The notes below the pieces were generated by a model. That model did not search any database and was not told the DNA's origin. It saw only the letters and a program-made list of their open reading frames with translations. The position numbers and the translations under genes are program-made. From an uncultured Prevotellaceae bacterium (lineage in GTDB: Bacteria > Bacteroidota > Bacteroidia > Bacteroidales > Muribaculaceae): a stretch of 16,971 nt of DNA. Positions within the stretch are counted from its first letter, which is position 1, and each line of letters starts with the position of its first letter. The stretch is from assembly GCA_945983195.1 (NCBI GenBank), contig CAMFSS010000011.1, positions 1-16,971 on the forward strand. The letters run 5' to 3'. Of the stretch, positions 1-6,872 are shown piece after piece.

Positions 1-54
1 ATAGTGCCCGGACTCGGCGATGCCGGCGACCTCGCCTACGGCGAAAAAGACTAA
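1..54 (+). CDS. upp: uracil phosphoribosyltransferase, C-terminal end only
   Basis: Frame 1 reads IVPGLGDAGDLAYGEKD followed by TAA at 52-54. The segment IVPGLGDAGD is the highly conserved C-terminus of bacterial uracil phosphoribosyltransferase, which makes UMP from uracil and PRPP in pyrimidine salvage; E. coli Upp ends in a very similar G-L-G-D-A-G-D stretch. Only 17 residues lie in the window, so the rest of the enzyme cannot be assessed. The gene converges on the metallopeptidase gene, and the two stop codons overlap within the tetranucleotide CTAA at 51-54. Confidence 0.85.
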   Translation: MVPGLGDAGDLAYGEKD

Positions 55-776
55 CAGCAAAGGAGGGGGAAGGAGCGGAGTTTCTGCTCCAGCTCTTTTT
101 CGCGACCGCCGCACAAGCGGTTGCATTCGGCGTGGAACGCAGCACTGTGGTTCATCTCCTTGAGATGGGCAAGCTCGTGGCATATCACATAGCGCACAAG
201 TTCTTCGGGATAATACATCAGTGTGCTCGACAGGCTGATGACACGGTCGCGCGTGCAGTGCCCCAGCTTTTTCAGCCCGCGCCCCATCACAAATCCACGC
301 ACCGTGCAGCCTTTCTCATGCGCCACATCCTCGGCAAGCGGAAGAATGATTGCCGCTGCATGGCGATGCGCCAATTTCTTCATGCACGCCTTCAGTGCGC
401 GCCCGGCAGCACTGCCGGCGATGTCGCACTGCTGCGGCACACTGATGAAAAAGCAACCGCGCCCGGGGCTGAAACCGAAGTCGTAGTATTGGCTTGCCTT
501 AGGCTTACGGCTTATTTCAAGATGGTAACGGCAGCACGGAATGATCTGACCTTCATAGAAAGCCGGCTCGCGGCTCTCGACTCTGGCGCGTAGAGCCTTA
601 ATTTCGGCACGATTCAAATCCAAAATTCCCTTCATCTCGTCAATTGAGGGTATTCGTGGCATTGTCACTTCGAGCTGCTGATACTTGTTCCACTTCATGC
701 GCACACTGCGCATACCCTTGCGGGTGTAGAAAAGCACCTTGCCAAAATCATCATCCTCTAAAAATCCTATATACAT
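51..776 (-). CDS. YgjP/WLM-type (DUF45) zinc metallopeptidase family protein
   Basis: The 241-residue product carries the gluzincin-like zinc motif H200-E-L-A-H204, with a further histidine at 210 in the order HELAHLKEMNH followed by F214. This is the signature of the YgjP/DUF45 family, and the length fits. The family is predicted to be cytoplasmic and its substrates are poorly known. No signal peptide is visible. I chose the ATG at 776 because its N-terminus (MYIGFLED) leads directly into family-like sequence; an in-frame upstream start at 887 would run into the 3' end of nadK and add low-quality residues. The gene follows nadK by 46 bases on the same strand, so cotranscription is likely. 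A 5-bp hairpin (TGGGG/CCCCA, 796-812) lies in that gap but has no T-run. Confidence 0.85.
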   Translation of the reverse strand: MYIGFLEDDDFGKVLFYTRKGMRSVRMKWNKYQQLEVTMPRIPSIDEMKGILDLNRAEIKALRARVESREPAFYEGQIIPCCRYHLEISRKPKASQYYDFGFSPGRGCFFISVPQQCDIAGSAAGRALKACMKKLAHRHAAAIILPLAEDVAHEKGCTVRGFVMGRGLKKLGHCTRDRVISLSSTLMYYPEELVRYVICHELAHLKEMNHSAAFHAECNRLCGGREKELEQKLRSFPLLCC

Positions 777-822
777 GGTGGCAAAAGTGTTGTTTTGGGG
801 TATGTTGCCCCATAGTAACCCG

Positions 823-1698
823 CTATTCGCGGCGGTCGATTCCCCACATGAGCTTGTTGCGCAGAGTGGAGGCAAAATTATGCTCAATGTGCTGAATCAC
901 CTTCACGGCAAAGTCGGCCTTGCACACGGTGATACTTGTACCTACTGGGAATGTGAACGGTCGGCCGTCGATGCTCACCTGATACTTCGGGGCACGCGAA
1001 TTGGTGGTTACACGAATCTCGCAATCGTCGCGCAGCACCAGCGGACGCATGGTGAGCGAGTGCGCCGAAATTGGCGAAAGCACGATGTTGTTGCTTGTAG
1101 GCTCCAATATGGGACCGCCTACGCTCAGATTGTAGGCGGTGGAACCGGTGGGTGTTGATATTATGAGTCCGTCGCCCTTGTAGGTGGTGAGGTCGCAGCC
1201 ATTTACCCACGTGTGCATGCACATCATGAGAGCCGTGGACTGGCGATTGATGGCTATTTCATTGAGCGCAAATGGATTGTCGATATCGATGCCGGAATCA
1301 GTGGCTACACGCAACACCGTGCGCTCCTCAATCTTGTAGTTGCCGATGAAAAGATTCTCCACCACATCTTCGATATTCTCAACGCTCGCATCGGCAAGAT
1401 AGCCAAGATGCCCGGTGTTGATGCCAAGAATTGGGATTCCGCGGTGAGCCACTTTCTCGGCAGTGCGCAGGAAAGTGCCGTCGCCGCCAATGCTCAGAGC
1501 CAGCGCGGCATCGAAATTGCTGTCGGCATCAATCACCTCGTTCACCTTCGGCTTCACGGTGGTGTGACGGCACAGATAGTCGTAGAACGCCCGGTCGATA
1601 GCCACCCAGGCATTACGCCCGGCAAGAGCATCGAAAAGCCGCTCTAAATAAGCAAAAAACTTTTCCTGATAACTGTTTCCGTAGATTGCAATCCTCAT
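823..1698 (-). CDS. nadK: NAD kinase
   Basis: This 291-residue protein has the diagnostic NAD kinase motifs in order: GGDGT at residues 71-75 with the catalytic aspartate D73, the NE motif in FALNEIAINR, and the TPTGSTAYNLSVGGPI segment that shapes the nucleotide pocket. It phosphorylates NAD to NADP in the cytoplasm, the only de novo source of NADP. Length is normal for bacterial NAD kinases. The ATG at 1698 gives the standard beta-strand N-terminus MRIAIYGN. No good TAnnTTTG promoter lies in the 91-base gap to the upstream outer-membrane gene, so it may be read from that gene's promoter. The YgjP-type gene follows closely. Confidence 0.95.
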   Translation of the reverse strand: MRIAIYGNSYQEKFFAYLERLFDALAGRNAWVAIDRAFYDYLCRHTTVKPKVNEVIDADSNFDAALALSIGGDGTFLRTAEKVAHRGIPILGINTGHLGYLADASVENIEDVVENLFIGNYKIEERTVLRVATDSGIDIDNPFALNEIAINRQSTALMMCMHTWVNGCDLTTYKGDGLIISTPTGSTAYNLSVGGPILEPTSNNIVLSPISAHSLTMRPLVLRDDCEIRVTTNSRAPKYQVSIDGRPFTFPVGTSITVCKADFAVKVIQHIEHNFASTLRNKLMWGIDRRE

Positions 1699-1789
1699 AG
1701 TCGATTAAATCAAAGTGACAAGTGACACCCTCATTCGTGCAGACGCGAAAAGCGCGTCACCGACCATACACAGAAAAATTCATGCATCG

Positions 1790-2848
1790 TCAGAAAATGG
1801 CATAAGATATGCGGAATTCAAGCACAGGATATACCTTGAGAGCCTTGACAAATTTTATGTAGTCGCCCACCTTGCCACGCACATTCTCCACATCGCGTGT
1901 GAGATCGACGGCATAGTCGGGGTCGTTGGGGTCTTCCTTCACGCCATTGTAGGTGATGATTTTCGGGTGACCTCCCCAGAACATAGCACCGAGGTCGAAG
2001 CCCACATAGAGCCGCTTTTCCTTTCCCAAGTGCGAACCGTAGCCAAAGCCGACGTATGGGCGGAAGCGGTTGACAATAGCCTCGGCGCGGAGAGTAGCGT
2101 CGTTGCCGGGCACCATCATGAATGGTTTCTTTACCTGCTTCTCATTGCCATTCTCATCAGTGACAGTAATAAACTGGTCCACATAGTCGCCCATGTGCAC
2201 ACCCATGCGGCCGTAGCCGAGGAATTTGTCGCGCATAGCGTCGCCCACTTCGGGATCGATGTACACATCGTTGTAGATAGGTTTGGAGAGATAGTTGGGA
2301 TCGCCCCACTCATCAGTTCCGGTGAAGAAGTCGTAGAGGCTGTTGTACATACCTACGCCCACCAGTGTGGGGGCTTCCTTCAGACCGTTGACGGCAGTGG
2401 CTATTTTCTTGTTGCCAAGATAGAAGCCGGCAGTGAAGTGCCAGTGCTTGTTGTTGCGGAAAGGATACACATCGACCAGCAACTTCCAGTTGATCATATC
2501 GGGCTTGCCATCGACAGTGACATTCCGGTTTACATCAAAACCCGTCATACTCTTTAGCAGCTCCTGCGCCTTAGAGAAGTTGCCATCGGTGACAACGCCG
2601 TTGCTGTAGCTCATGAGATTGAAGTGAAGCGGCACTTTCACCGGCGGCACATAGGATATACCGGTGCGCACCTTCACCACATCGCCAATTGGCATAGCGA
2701 TATCGAAGCCGAAACCCGGCGTACCCAAAGTGAAACCTAAATCCATGTGGTTGAACAGCTTGTTCTTGGCATCAGGGCTATCGGCAAAGGCAGAAGCACT
2801 GCACATCAAGAATGAAGCCGACAATATGATAGAAAGTATACGATTCAT
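1790..2848 (-). CDS. predicted outer-membrane beta-barrel protein, unknown function
   Basis: I do not recognise a named family. The 352-residue product begins with a Sec signal peptide (MNRILSIILSASFLMCSASAFA, cleavage probably after AFA). Its mature part is rich in alternating aromatic and hydrophobic strands such as LGFTLGTPGFGFDIAMP, FRPYVGFGYGS and RLYVGFDLGAMFWGG. It ends in VYPVLEFRISYAIF, a terminal beta-strand with C-terminal phenylalanine, as is usual for proteins inserted by the Bam complex. The whole looks like a monomeric outer-membrane barrel of the broad Bacteroidetes PorT/OMP_b-brl type. A consensus promoter lies just upstream (2884-2916). The function could be structural or transport; nothing in the sequence decides. 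Confidence 0.7.
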   Translation of the reverse strand: MNRILSIILSASFLMCSASAFADSPDAKNKLFNHMDLGFTLGTPGFGFDIAMPIGDVVKVRTGISYVPPVKVPLHFNLMSYSNGVVTDGNFSKAQELLKSMTGFDVNRNVTVDGKPDMINWKLLVDVYPFRNNKHWHFTAGFYLGNKKIATAVNGLKEAPTLVGVGMYNSLYDFFTGTDEWGDPNYLSKPIYNDVYIDPEVGDAMRDKFLGYGRMGVHMGDYVDQFITVTDENGNEKQVKKPFMMVPGNDATLRAEAIVNRFRPYVGFGYGSHLGKEKRLYVGFDLGAMFWGGHPKIITYNGVKEDPNDPDYAVDLTRDVENVRGKVGDYIKFVKALKVYPVLEFRISYAIF

Positions 2849-2883
2849 TTAGCGTTTTTGTTAAGTATGTATCAATTTTTCGG

Positions 2884-2916
2884 CAAAAATAAGCATTTAC
2901 TTTCAATTATTCCAAA
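2884..2916 (-). promoter_or_regulatory. Bacteroidetes-type promoter for the outer-membrane protein gene
   Basis: On the minus strand, TTTG (2916-2913) is followed after 21 bases by TATTTTTG (2891-2884). This matches the TTTG-N19-21-TAnnTTTG consensus. It lies 36 bases upstream of the ATG at 2848. Confidence 0.65.
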
Positions 2917-2955
2917 AAATCAGACATTTTTTGCCCAAACGCGGCTTATTTGCAA

Positions 2956-2973
2956 CAAATTAACTTTAATTTG
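2956..2973. promoter_or_regulatory. 18-base near-perfect palindrome upstream of the outer-membrane gene promoter
   Basis: CAAATTAA-CT-TTAATTTG has 8-bp arms around a 2-base centre. It lies between the U32 gene stop (2993) and the -33 element at 2913-2916, about 40 bases upstream of that element. The size and symmetry suit a dimeric regulator's operator, but the sequence is AT-rich and could be chance. No regulator can be named. Confidence 0.3.
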
Positions 2974-2992
2974 GAAAGATACTGTGCCAAAA

Positions 2993-4252
2993 TCACTTTT
3001 GCTTCTTCAGTTCCTCCACCGGCTGCCAAAGATAGAGTTTGTCGCTTGGACGGATTTTCTCGCTCACCTTTATGGAGAAACGCTCACCCTTGACCGTCTT
3101 CTCCACCGGCTTTAGGTCGACACGGATTTCGGTTAAGGTCAATAGTATGGCACCGGTTGTGGGTCCTGTGATTATTATTTCGTCGCCCACATGGAGCTCA
3201 CCGGCCTCCATAAGGAACTCAGCCACGCCAATATTGGAGAAATATCGCTGCCCCTTGGCAGCATACACCTTTACACGCGTTGCCGAAGAGCCATATTTCG
3301 ATGTCCACTCGCCGAGCCGCTGACCGAGATAATAGCCATTCCAGAAGCCGCGGTTGAAGATGCGGCCAAGACGCTCGTCCCACACAGCCACCTTCTCGTC
3401 GCTGAAAGAGCCGTCGAGGCAGGCTTGGATAGCCTCATTATAGCAGCTCACGGCAGTGCGTACATATTCGGGACCACGGGCTCGGCCTTCAATCTTGAAC
3501 ACACGCACTCCGGCATCAATCATCTTGTTCATGAAGTGAATGGTCTTGAGGTCTTTGGGCGACATTATGTACTGGTTCTCGATGTCAAGCTCATCGCCGG
3601 TTTCGCGGTCGCGCACGGTGTAGCTGCGGCGGCAAATCTGGCGGCATGCACCGCGATTGGCTGATGCGCCGGTTTCGTGCAGACTGAGGTAGCACTTTCC
3701 CGACACCGCCATGCACAGTGCGCCATGGCAGAACATCTCGATGCGCACAGGCTCACCGTGAGGTCCGCGAATGTCATCGCGCACAATGGTATCGTGAATG
3801 TGAGCCACCTGCTCCAGGTCGACCTCGCGTGCGAGCACCATCACATCGGCATATTGCGAATAGAAGCGCACCGCCTCGCTGTTCGACACGTTGACCTGTG
3901 TGGATATGTGCACCTCCACATCAATGGAGCGCGCATAGAGAATCGTAGCCATGTCGGCGGCAATGATTGCCGAAATTTCAGCCTCCTTGGCAGCGTCGAC
4001 GATGCTGCGCATAAGCGCAAGGTCGTTGTCGAACACCACCGTGTTCACAGTGAGGTAGCTTTTAAGCCCATTTTCATGGCAATAGCGTGCAATGCGGCGC
4101 ATATCGTCGATAGTGAAATTGTTCGACGACTTGGCACGCATGTTCAGCCCCTCGATGCCGAAGTAGATGGCATCGGCACCGCCCTGCACGGCGGCTACCA
4201 GCGATTCCCACGACCCCACAGGAGCCATTATCTCAAAATCCTTTCTTTCCAT
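2993..4252 (-). CDS. peptidase U32 family protein, TrhP/YegQ-like (tRNA uridine hydroxylation type)
   Basis: The 419-residue product opens with FEIMAPVGSWESLVAAVQGGADAIYFG, the TIM-barrel start of the U32 family. It carries the family signature EMFCHGALCMAVSGKCYLS at 172-190, with further cysteines at 203 and 207 (GACRQIC). Members with this layout in E. coli and Bacillus (TrhP/YegQ, YrrO) are now known to take part in prephenate-dependent hydroxylation of wobble uridine in tRNA; the old label 'collagenase' is misleading. I placed the start at ATG 4252; an in-frame TTG at 4261 would add three residues. It follows the composite editing/DUF4294 gene by 64 bases with no clear terminator, so it is probably in the same transcript. 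Which U32 subfamily it belongs to is inferred from length and motif only. Confidence 0.85.
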   Translation of the reverse strand: MERKDFEIMAPVGSWESLVAAVQGGADAIYFGIEGLNMRAKSSNNFTIDDMRRIARYCHENGLKSYLTVNTVVFDNDLALMRSIVDAAKEAEISAIIAADMATILYARSIDVEVHISTQVNVSNSEAVRFYSQYADVMVLAREVDLEQVAHIHDTIVRDDIRGPHGEPVRIEMFCHGALCMAVSGKCYLSLHETGASANRGACRQICRRSYTVRDRETGDELDIENQYIMSPKDLKTIHFMNKMIDAGVRVFKIEGRARGPEYVRTAVSCYNEAIQACLDGSFSDEKVAVWDERLGRIFNRGFWNGYYLGQRLGEWTSKYGSSATRVKVYAAKGQRYFSNIGVAEFLMEAGELHVGDEIIITGPTTGAILLTLTEIRVDLKPVEKTVKGERFSIKVSEKIRPSDKLYLWQPVEELKKQK

Positions 4253-4316
4253 TTCGCTCAAAAAAAGTTACACAAATCGAATTTCAGCCATCAGCCTGAC
4301 GCACCGGAAGAGGAGG

Positions 4317-5393
4317 CTAAAGCTGCCCCGTCTCGATACGCACGCAAATGCGCTCAATTATAGCGTCATCCTTGTTCTTTTCGGGGTGATAACCGGCTTT
4401 CATGTTCACACCGAAGAATCGGCCAAACGTCTGCCAGAAACCGGCACGGAAAGTACCGAGGAAAGCTTTCACTATGTTGTACGACGACTGGTCGGTCTCA
4501 CGGTTGATTAGCTTCACAAGCATTTTTCCCTGCGAGCGCGTGAAGGTCTTCATCACAGGCTTGTACTGGTTGAAAATCTCCTTCTCAAACTGCTTGAGAT
4601 ACTCCTGCTTCTCCTTCTCGGTGGAAAAAGTTTCGAGATACTCGTAGGTTTCGAGCAAGGTTGAGCAGATGAGCTTGGCGTAGGGAAGGGTCTTGCGCAC
4701 GTCGCGCACGGTGCGCCAGTAGAATTGCTCCTCCTTCTTGTTGCGGAAACGCTCACGGGGATAGATGGTGATGGGATTGAACACAATCATGCAGAGCGTG
4801 TCGCCGGTTTCCTGGTCGACAAAGTGATATTTTCCCTTAAACACCTGCTGCAATCCGCTGAGAGGCGTCACCTCGGTAGGTACAGGAGCCTGCGCCATGG
4901 CAGGAGAAGAGGCAAAGAGCGCAAGCAGAATAACCGTCAGCAAGCGGAACACTATGCGGAATCGTCCGCCCTCATAGCGGGTGCTTGAAATGCGGAAACC
5001 GCCAATCTCGGCAGTGTTGGCAACGTGCGCACCCACACAGAGGCACTCGTCGTAGTCGCCCACACGCACCACACGCAGCGTGTCGGAAGCATTGTCGGGC
5101 AGACGCTCCATGTCGAAGCGACCCATCGCCTCCTCACGGGTGACATATTCCATAGTCACCGGCAGGTGCGAGTCGATCACCTCGTTCACACGAGCTTCCA
5201 CTGCCGCCACCTGCTCCGGTGATAGCGGAGCAGGGAGGTCGTAGTCGCACTTGCTCTTGCGACGCTCGATGTGTGCATTCTGCGAGCGACGGCAGCCGAA
5301 CATCTTCACCATGGTGCCATTGAGAATGTGCTCGGCAGTGTGCATGGGAGGATATTCCTGCTTGTTGTGCTCGTTGAGAATAGGTGCTTCCAT
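4317..5393 (-). CDS. composite protein: alanyl-tRNA editing (AlaX-like) domain, signal-peptide-like segment, DUF4294 domain
   Basis: This 358-residue frame has two parts. Residues 14-150 form a complete AlaX/ThrRS-AlaRS second additional domain with zinc ligands H18-TAE-H22 and C119-VGA-H123. Such free editing proteins hydrolyse misacylated Ser- or Gly-tRNA-Ala in the cytoplasm. The domain ends as stand-alone Bacteroidetes members do (IGGFRISSTRYEGGRFRIVF). With no stop, the frame continues into a hydrophobic run and AMAQA (residues 149-169), a textbook signal peptide with signal peptidase I site. It then enters a DUF4294 domain (about 171-358; includes YPRERFRNKKEEQFYWRTVR), which in other Bacteroidetes is usually a separate exported protein of about 200-225 residues. 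Either this is a genuine fusion, or two proteins are made from one frame, the second from GTG at 4952. Two tandem promoters precede it and the U32 gene follows. Confidence 0.75.
   Translation of the reverse strand: MEAPILNEHNKQEYPPMHTAEHILNGTMVKMFGCRRSQNAHIERRKSKCDYDLPAPLSPEQVAAVEARVNEVIDSHLPVTMEYVTREEAMGRFDMERLPDNASDTLRVVRVGDYDECLCVGAHVANTAEIGGFRISSTRYEGGRFRIVFRLLTVILLALFASSPAMAQAPVPTEVTPLSGLQQVFKGKYHFVDQETGDTLCMIVFNPITIYPRERFRNKKEEQFYWRTVRDVRKTLPYAKLICSTLLETYEYLETFSTEKEKQEYLKQFEKEIFNQYKPVMKTFTRSQGKMLVKLINRETDQSSYNIVKAFLGTFRAGFWQTFGRFFGVNMKAGYHPEKNKDDAIIERICVRIETGQL
4893..4952 (-). other. internal signal-peptide-like segment with possible GTG start at the domain junction
   Basis: From GTG at 4952 (residue 148) the frame reads MFRLLTVILLALFASSPAMA then QA. 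This is a short basic start, a hydrophobic core and an A-x-A cleavage site. Initiation here would yield a 211-residue exported DUF4294 protein of normal length. A TAG in another frame overlaps the GTG (ATAGTG). Whether the segment acts as a signal peptide, a membrane anchor of the fusion, or both cannot be settled from sequence. Confidence 0.5.
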
Positions 5394-5432
5394 ATTTTGA
5401 TTCGCGTTATTACTGTCTCCACATTAGTGCCG

Positions 5433-5467
5433 CCGGTGTGGCAAAGCCGCTACGCCACCGACACCGG
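5433..5467 (-). promoter_or_regulatory. hairpin in the 5' leader of the composite gene
   Basis: The arms CCGGTGT (5433-5439) and ACACCGG (5461-5467) enclose a further GGC/GCC pairing (5440-5442 with 5454-5456). Transcripts from the farther promoter would carry the full hairpin. Transcripts from the nearer promoter would begin at its edge. There is no T-run, so it is not a terminator. Confidence 0.35.
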
Positions 5468-5470
5468 GTG

Positions 5471-5502
5471 CAAAGGTAGCTATTTTTTGCATAGGGTGCA
5501 AA
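5471..5502 (-). promoter_or_regulatory. promoter P1 (near) of the composite editing/DUF4294 gene
   Basis: On the minus strand, TTTG (5502-5499) is followed after 20 bases by TACCTTTG (5478-5471), a full match to the Bacteroidetes consensus. The TTTG used here is itself part of the -7 box of the second promoter. Confidence 0.7.
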
Positions 5503-5529
5503 GGTAGCAGTTTTTTTGTGAAAAACAAA
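5499..5529 (-). promoter_or_regulatory. promoter P2 (far), a 28-base-shifted copy of P1
   Basis: On the minus strand, TTTG (5529-5526) is followed after 19 bases by TACCTTTG (5506-5499). The 15-mer GGGTGCAAAGGTAGC occurs at 5466-5480 and again at 5494-5508 on the plus strand, so the two -7 regions are a direct repeat. Its -33 element touches the arm of the preceding terminator. Confidence 0.65.
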
Positions 5530-5562
5530 TGGAGGCTGTAACCTCACAGCCACAGCCTCCAT
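5521..5562 (-). terminator. Rho-independent terminator of the DUF4465 gene
   Basis: An 11-bp perfect inverted repeat (5529-5539 with 5552-5562, arm ATGGAGGCTGT) has a 12-base loop. On the minus strand it is followed by TTTGTTTTT. It lies 61 bases after the DUF4465 stop codon and directly abuts the promoters of the next gene. Confidence 0.8.
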
Positions 5563-5623
5563 GCAAAAAATCACTTAATGTTACAATAATACTATATGTT
5601 TCACTTTGCTTGTGCAGATTCGA

Positions 5624-6622
5624 TTATCTGATTGCCACACGCTGTGCAGTGCCGTTGGCACGCACGATATAGACTCCGCTTGGCAGCTCGCCGAGGTCGA
5701 GGCTCATTGTGCCGCTGCAGCCCTTGCGCGATGCTGCAAGTGCTCCGCCGGTGGTGTAGACCTCAACTGTGTAGCCTGCGGCCTGAGTGGATATGTTCAC
5801 GCTCTTGCCTGCGGCTGAAATCCGGGTGTCGGCCTTGATGGTGTTGACCGAAACGCCAGTATTGGTGTGCTCACCATTGAAGTCGTCGATGCACACATAG
5901 AGCGGTGTGAGAGCACCCCACGTATTGCTCTGCGAAGTCTCGAAAGTGATGTGTATCGACGACACTGCACCGAGCGAGCTGAGGTCGCACCACTCCCATG
6001 TGGTAAGGGCGTAGTGTTCGGCTTCGTTCTCCGAGCGATAGTCGGCAAGGTAGAACTCTACGGTGCCGGTCTCTTCGTCGTTGATGTCGTAGCCTTTGAC
6101 AATCAGCTTGAAATAGTCGCCTGTGGCAAAAGGAGTGCTGCCGTAGTCATCTCCATTGAGAATGGAGTTGAGGGCATAGGCGGCATTGGTTACATACATT
6201 CCGCTAATGGGAGCACCAGCCTCATCATACACATTGTAGATGCGCGACACAACGTCCCACGAGTCATAGTAGTACACAGCATAGTTTGCACCTGAGTGTG
6301 CACCTCCGGCAGCCGAGCGGAACTGGTGTGAAAGGTCGGTATATTCGGTAGCTGTTTCATTGCTAAGTGCATAGCCGTTCCACCAACTGCAGCTATGCTT
6401 CATTCCAGTAAACATATAGCGACCACTATAAAAGTCGTAAATCTCACCGGCATACATATCAGCCGGTTCTCCGTCGCCAAACCAGTATGATTCAGCCGGG
6501 AGTGTGGTTTCATCGAAAGTGGCGACGCTTGCCACCTCATCTTGTGCCATTGCAGCTGCGGGGAGCATTGCCAATGCGCACACTGTGAATAAATTAGTGA
6601 GTAAAAGTTTCTGCCTTTTCAT
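5624..6622 (-). CDS. secreted DUF4465 protein with type IX secretion C-terminal domain, under cobalamin riboswitch control
   Basis: The 332-residue product has a Sec signal peptide (MKRQKLLLTNLF...AAAMA, cleavage before QDEVA). A DUF4465-like jelly-roll domain follows (about 40-255, ending LTPLYVCIDDFNGEH), with the family's W-N-G-Y-A-L-S-N element. A C-terminal module of about 65 residues (YTVEVYTTGGALAAS, LDLGELPSGVYIVRAN, QRVAIR) resembles type A sorting domains of the type IX secretion system. The ATG at 6622 gives the clean signal peptide; an in-frame upstream ATG at 6667 would spoil it. No lipobox cysteine is present, so surface anchoring would depend on the type IX system. The cobalamin riboswitch upstream implies a role in corrinoid capture. 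Surface B12-binding accessory proteins such as BtuG and BtuH are known in Bacteroides, but I cannot assert orthology. Confidence 0.8.
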   Translation of the reverse strand: MKRQKLLLTNLFTVCALAMLPAAAMAQDEVASVATFDETTLPAESYWFGDGEPADMYAGEIYDFYSGRYMFTGMKHSCSWWNGYALSNETATEYTDLSHQFRSAAGGAHSGANYAVYYYDSWDVVSRIYNVYDEAGAPISGMYVTNAAYALNSILNGDDYGSTPFATGDYFKLIVKGYDINDEETGTVEFYLADYRSENEAEHYALTTWEWCDLSSLGAVSSIHITFETSQSNTWGALTPLYVCIDDFNGEHTNTGVSVNTIKADTRISAAGKSVNISTQAAGYTVEVYTTGGALAASRKGCSGTMSLDLGELPSGVYIVRANGTAQRVAIR

Positions 6623-6765
6623 AAATCTGTAATTATAATATTTGGTTATACGATTAATGTCGTGCATCGGTCACGGTTATGGCAACTAGGGTGCCGGAGC
6701 GTGCAGACGTAGCTGATTGTGATAGCAGAAACCTGAAGAATTGCGAAGAATCAGGCAGTGTGTGT

Positions 6766-6812
6766 AAAAATCAGGTAAAATGCGGCGTGCGCAAGCACGC
6801 AGAAACGCCTGA
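6766..6812 (-). promoter_or_regulatory. possible expression platform: terminator-like hairpin with competing alternative stem
   Basis: On the minus strand, TCAGG (6812-6808) can pair with CCTGA (6775-6771). They enclose a perfect GCGTGC-TTGC-GCACGC hairpin (6800-6785) and are followed at once by TTTTT (6770-6766). A competing stem, GGCGT (6809-6805) with ACGCC (6788-6784), uses bases of both arms, so the two folds exclude each other. This is what a termination/antitermination platform needs. Its coupling to the riboswitch is inferred. Confidence 0.4.
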
Positions 6813-6848
6813 AATCATCGCGATGCCCTTAGTCCCGAAGGCACACAT
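6771..6848 (-). CDS. possible 25-codon leader ORF between riboswitch and DUF4465 gene
   Basis: An ATG at 6848 opens a frame that reads MCAFGTKGIAMISGVSACLR and continues TPHFT to a TGA at 6773-6771. It lies 25 bases after the riboswitch core and overlaps the competing hairpins described for 6766-6812. Translation of it could affect those folds. It is short, has no clear ribosome binding site and may be chance. Confidence 0.2.
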   Translation of the reverse strand: MCAFGTKGIAMISGVSACLRTPHFT

Positions 6849-6872
6849 CGACGTGTTATCACAAACAGCTAT

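Noticed and set aside
1742..1758. GACGCG-AAAAG-CGCGTC hairpin between the outer-membrane gene and nadK
   Set aside because: The stem is good but no T-run follows on either strand, so I do not call a terminator; it could still be a processing or pausing hairpin.
1715..2557. 280-codon open frame on the plus strand
   Set aside because: It is antisense to the signal-peptide-bearing outer-membrane protein; its sequence is repetitive His/Val/Ala-rich shadow.
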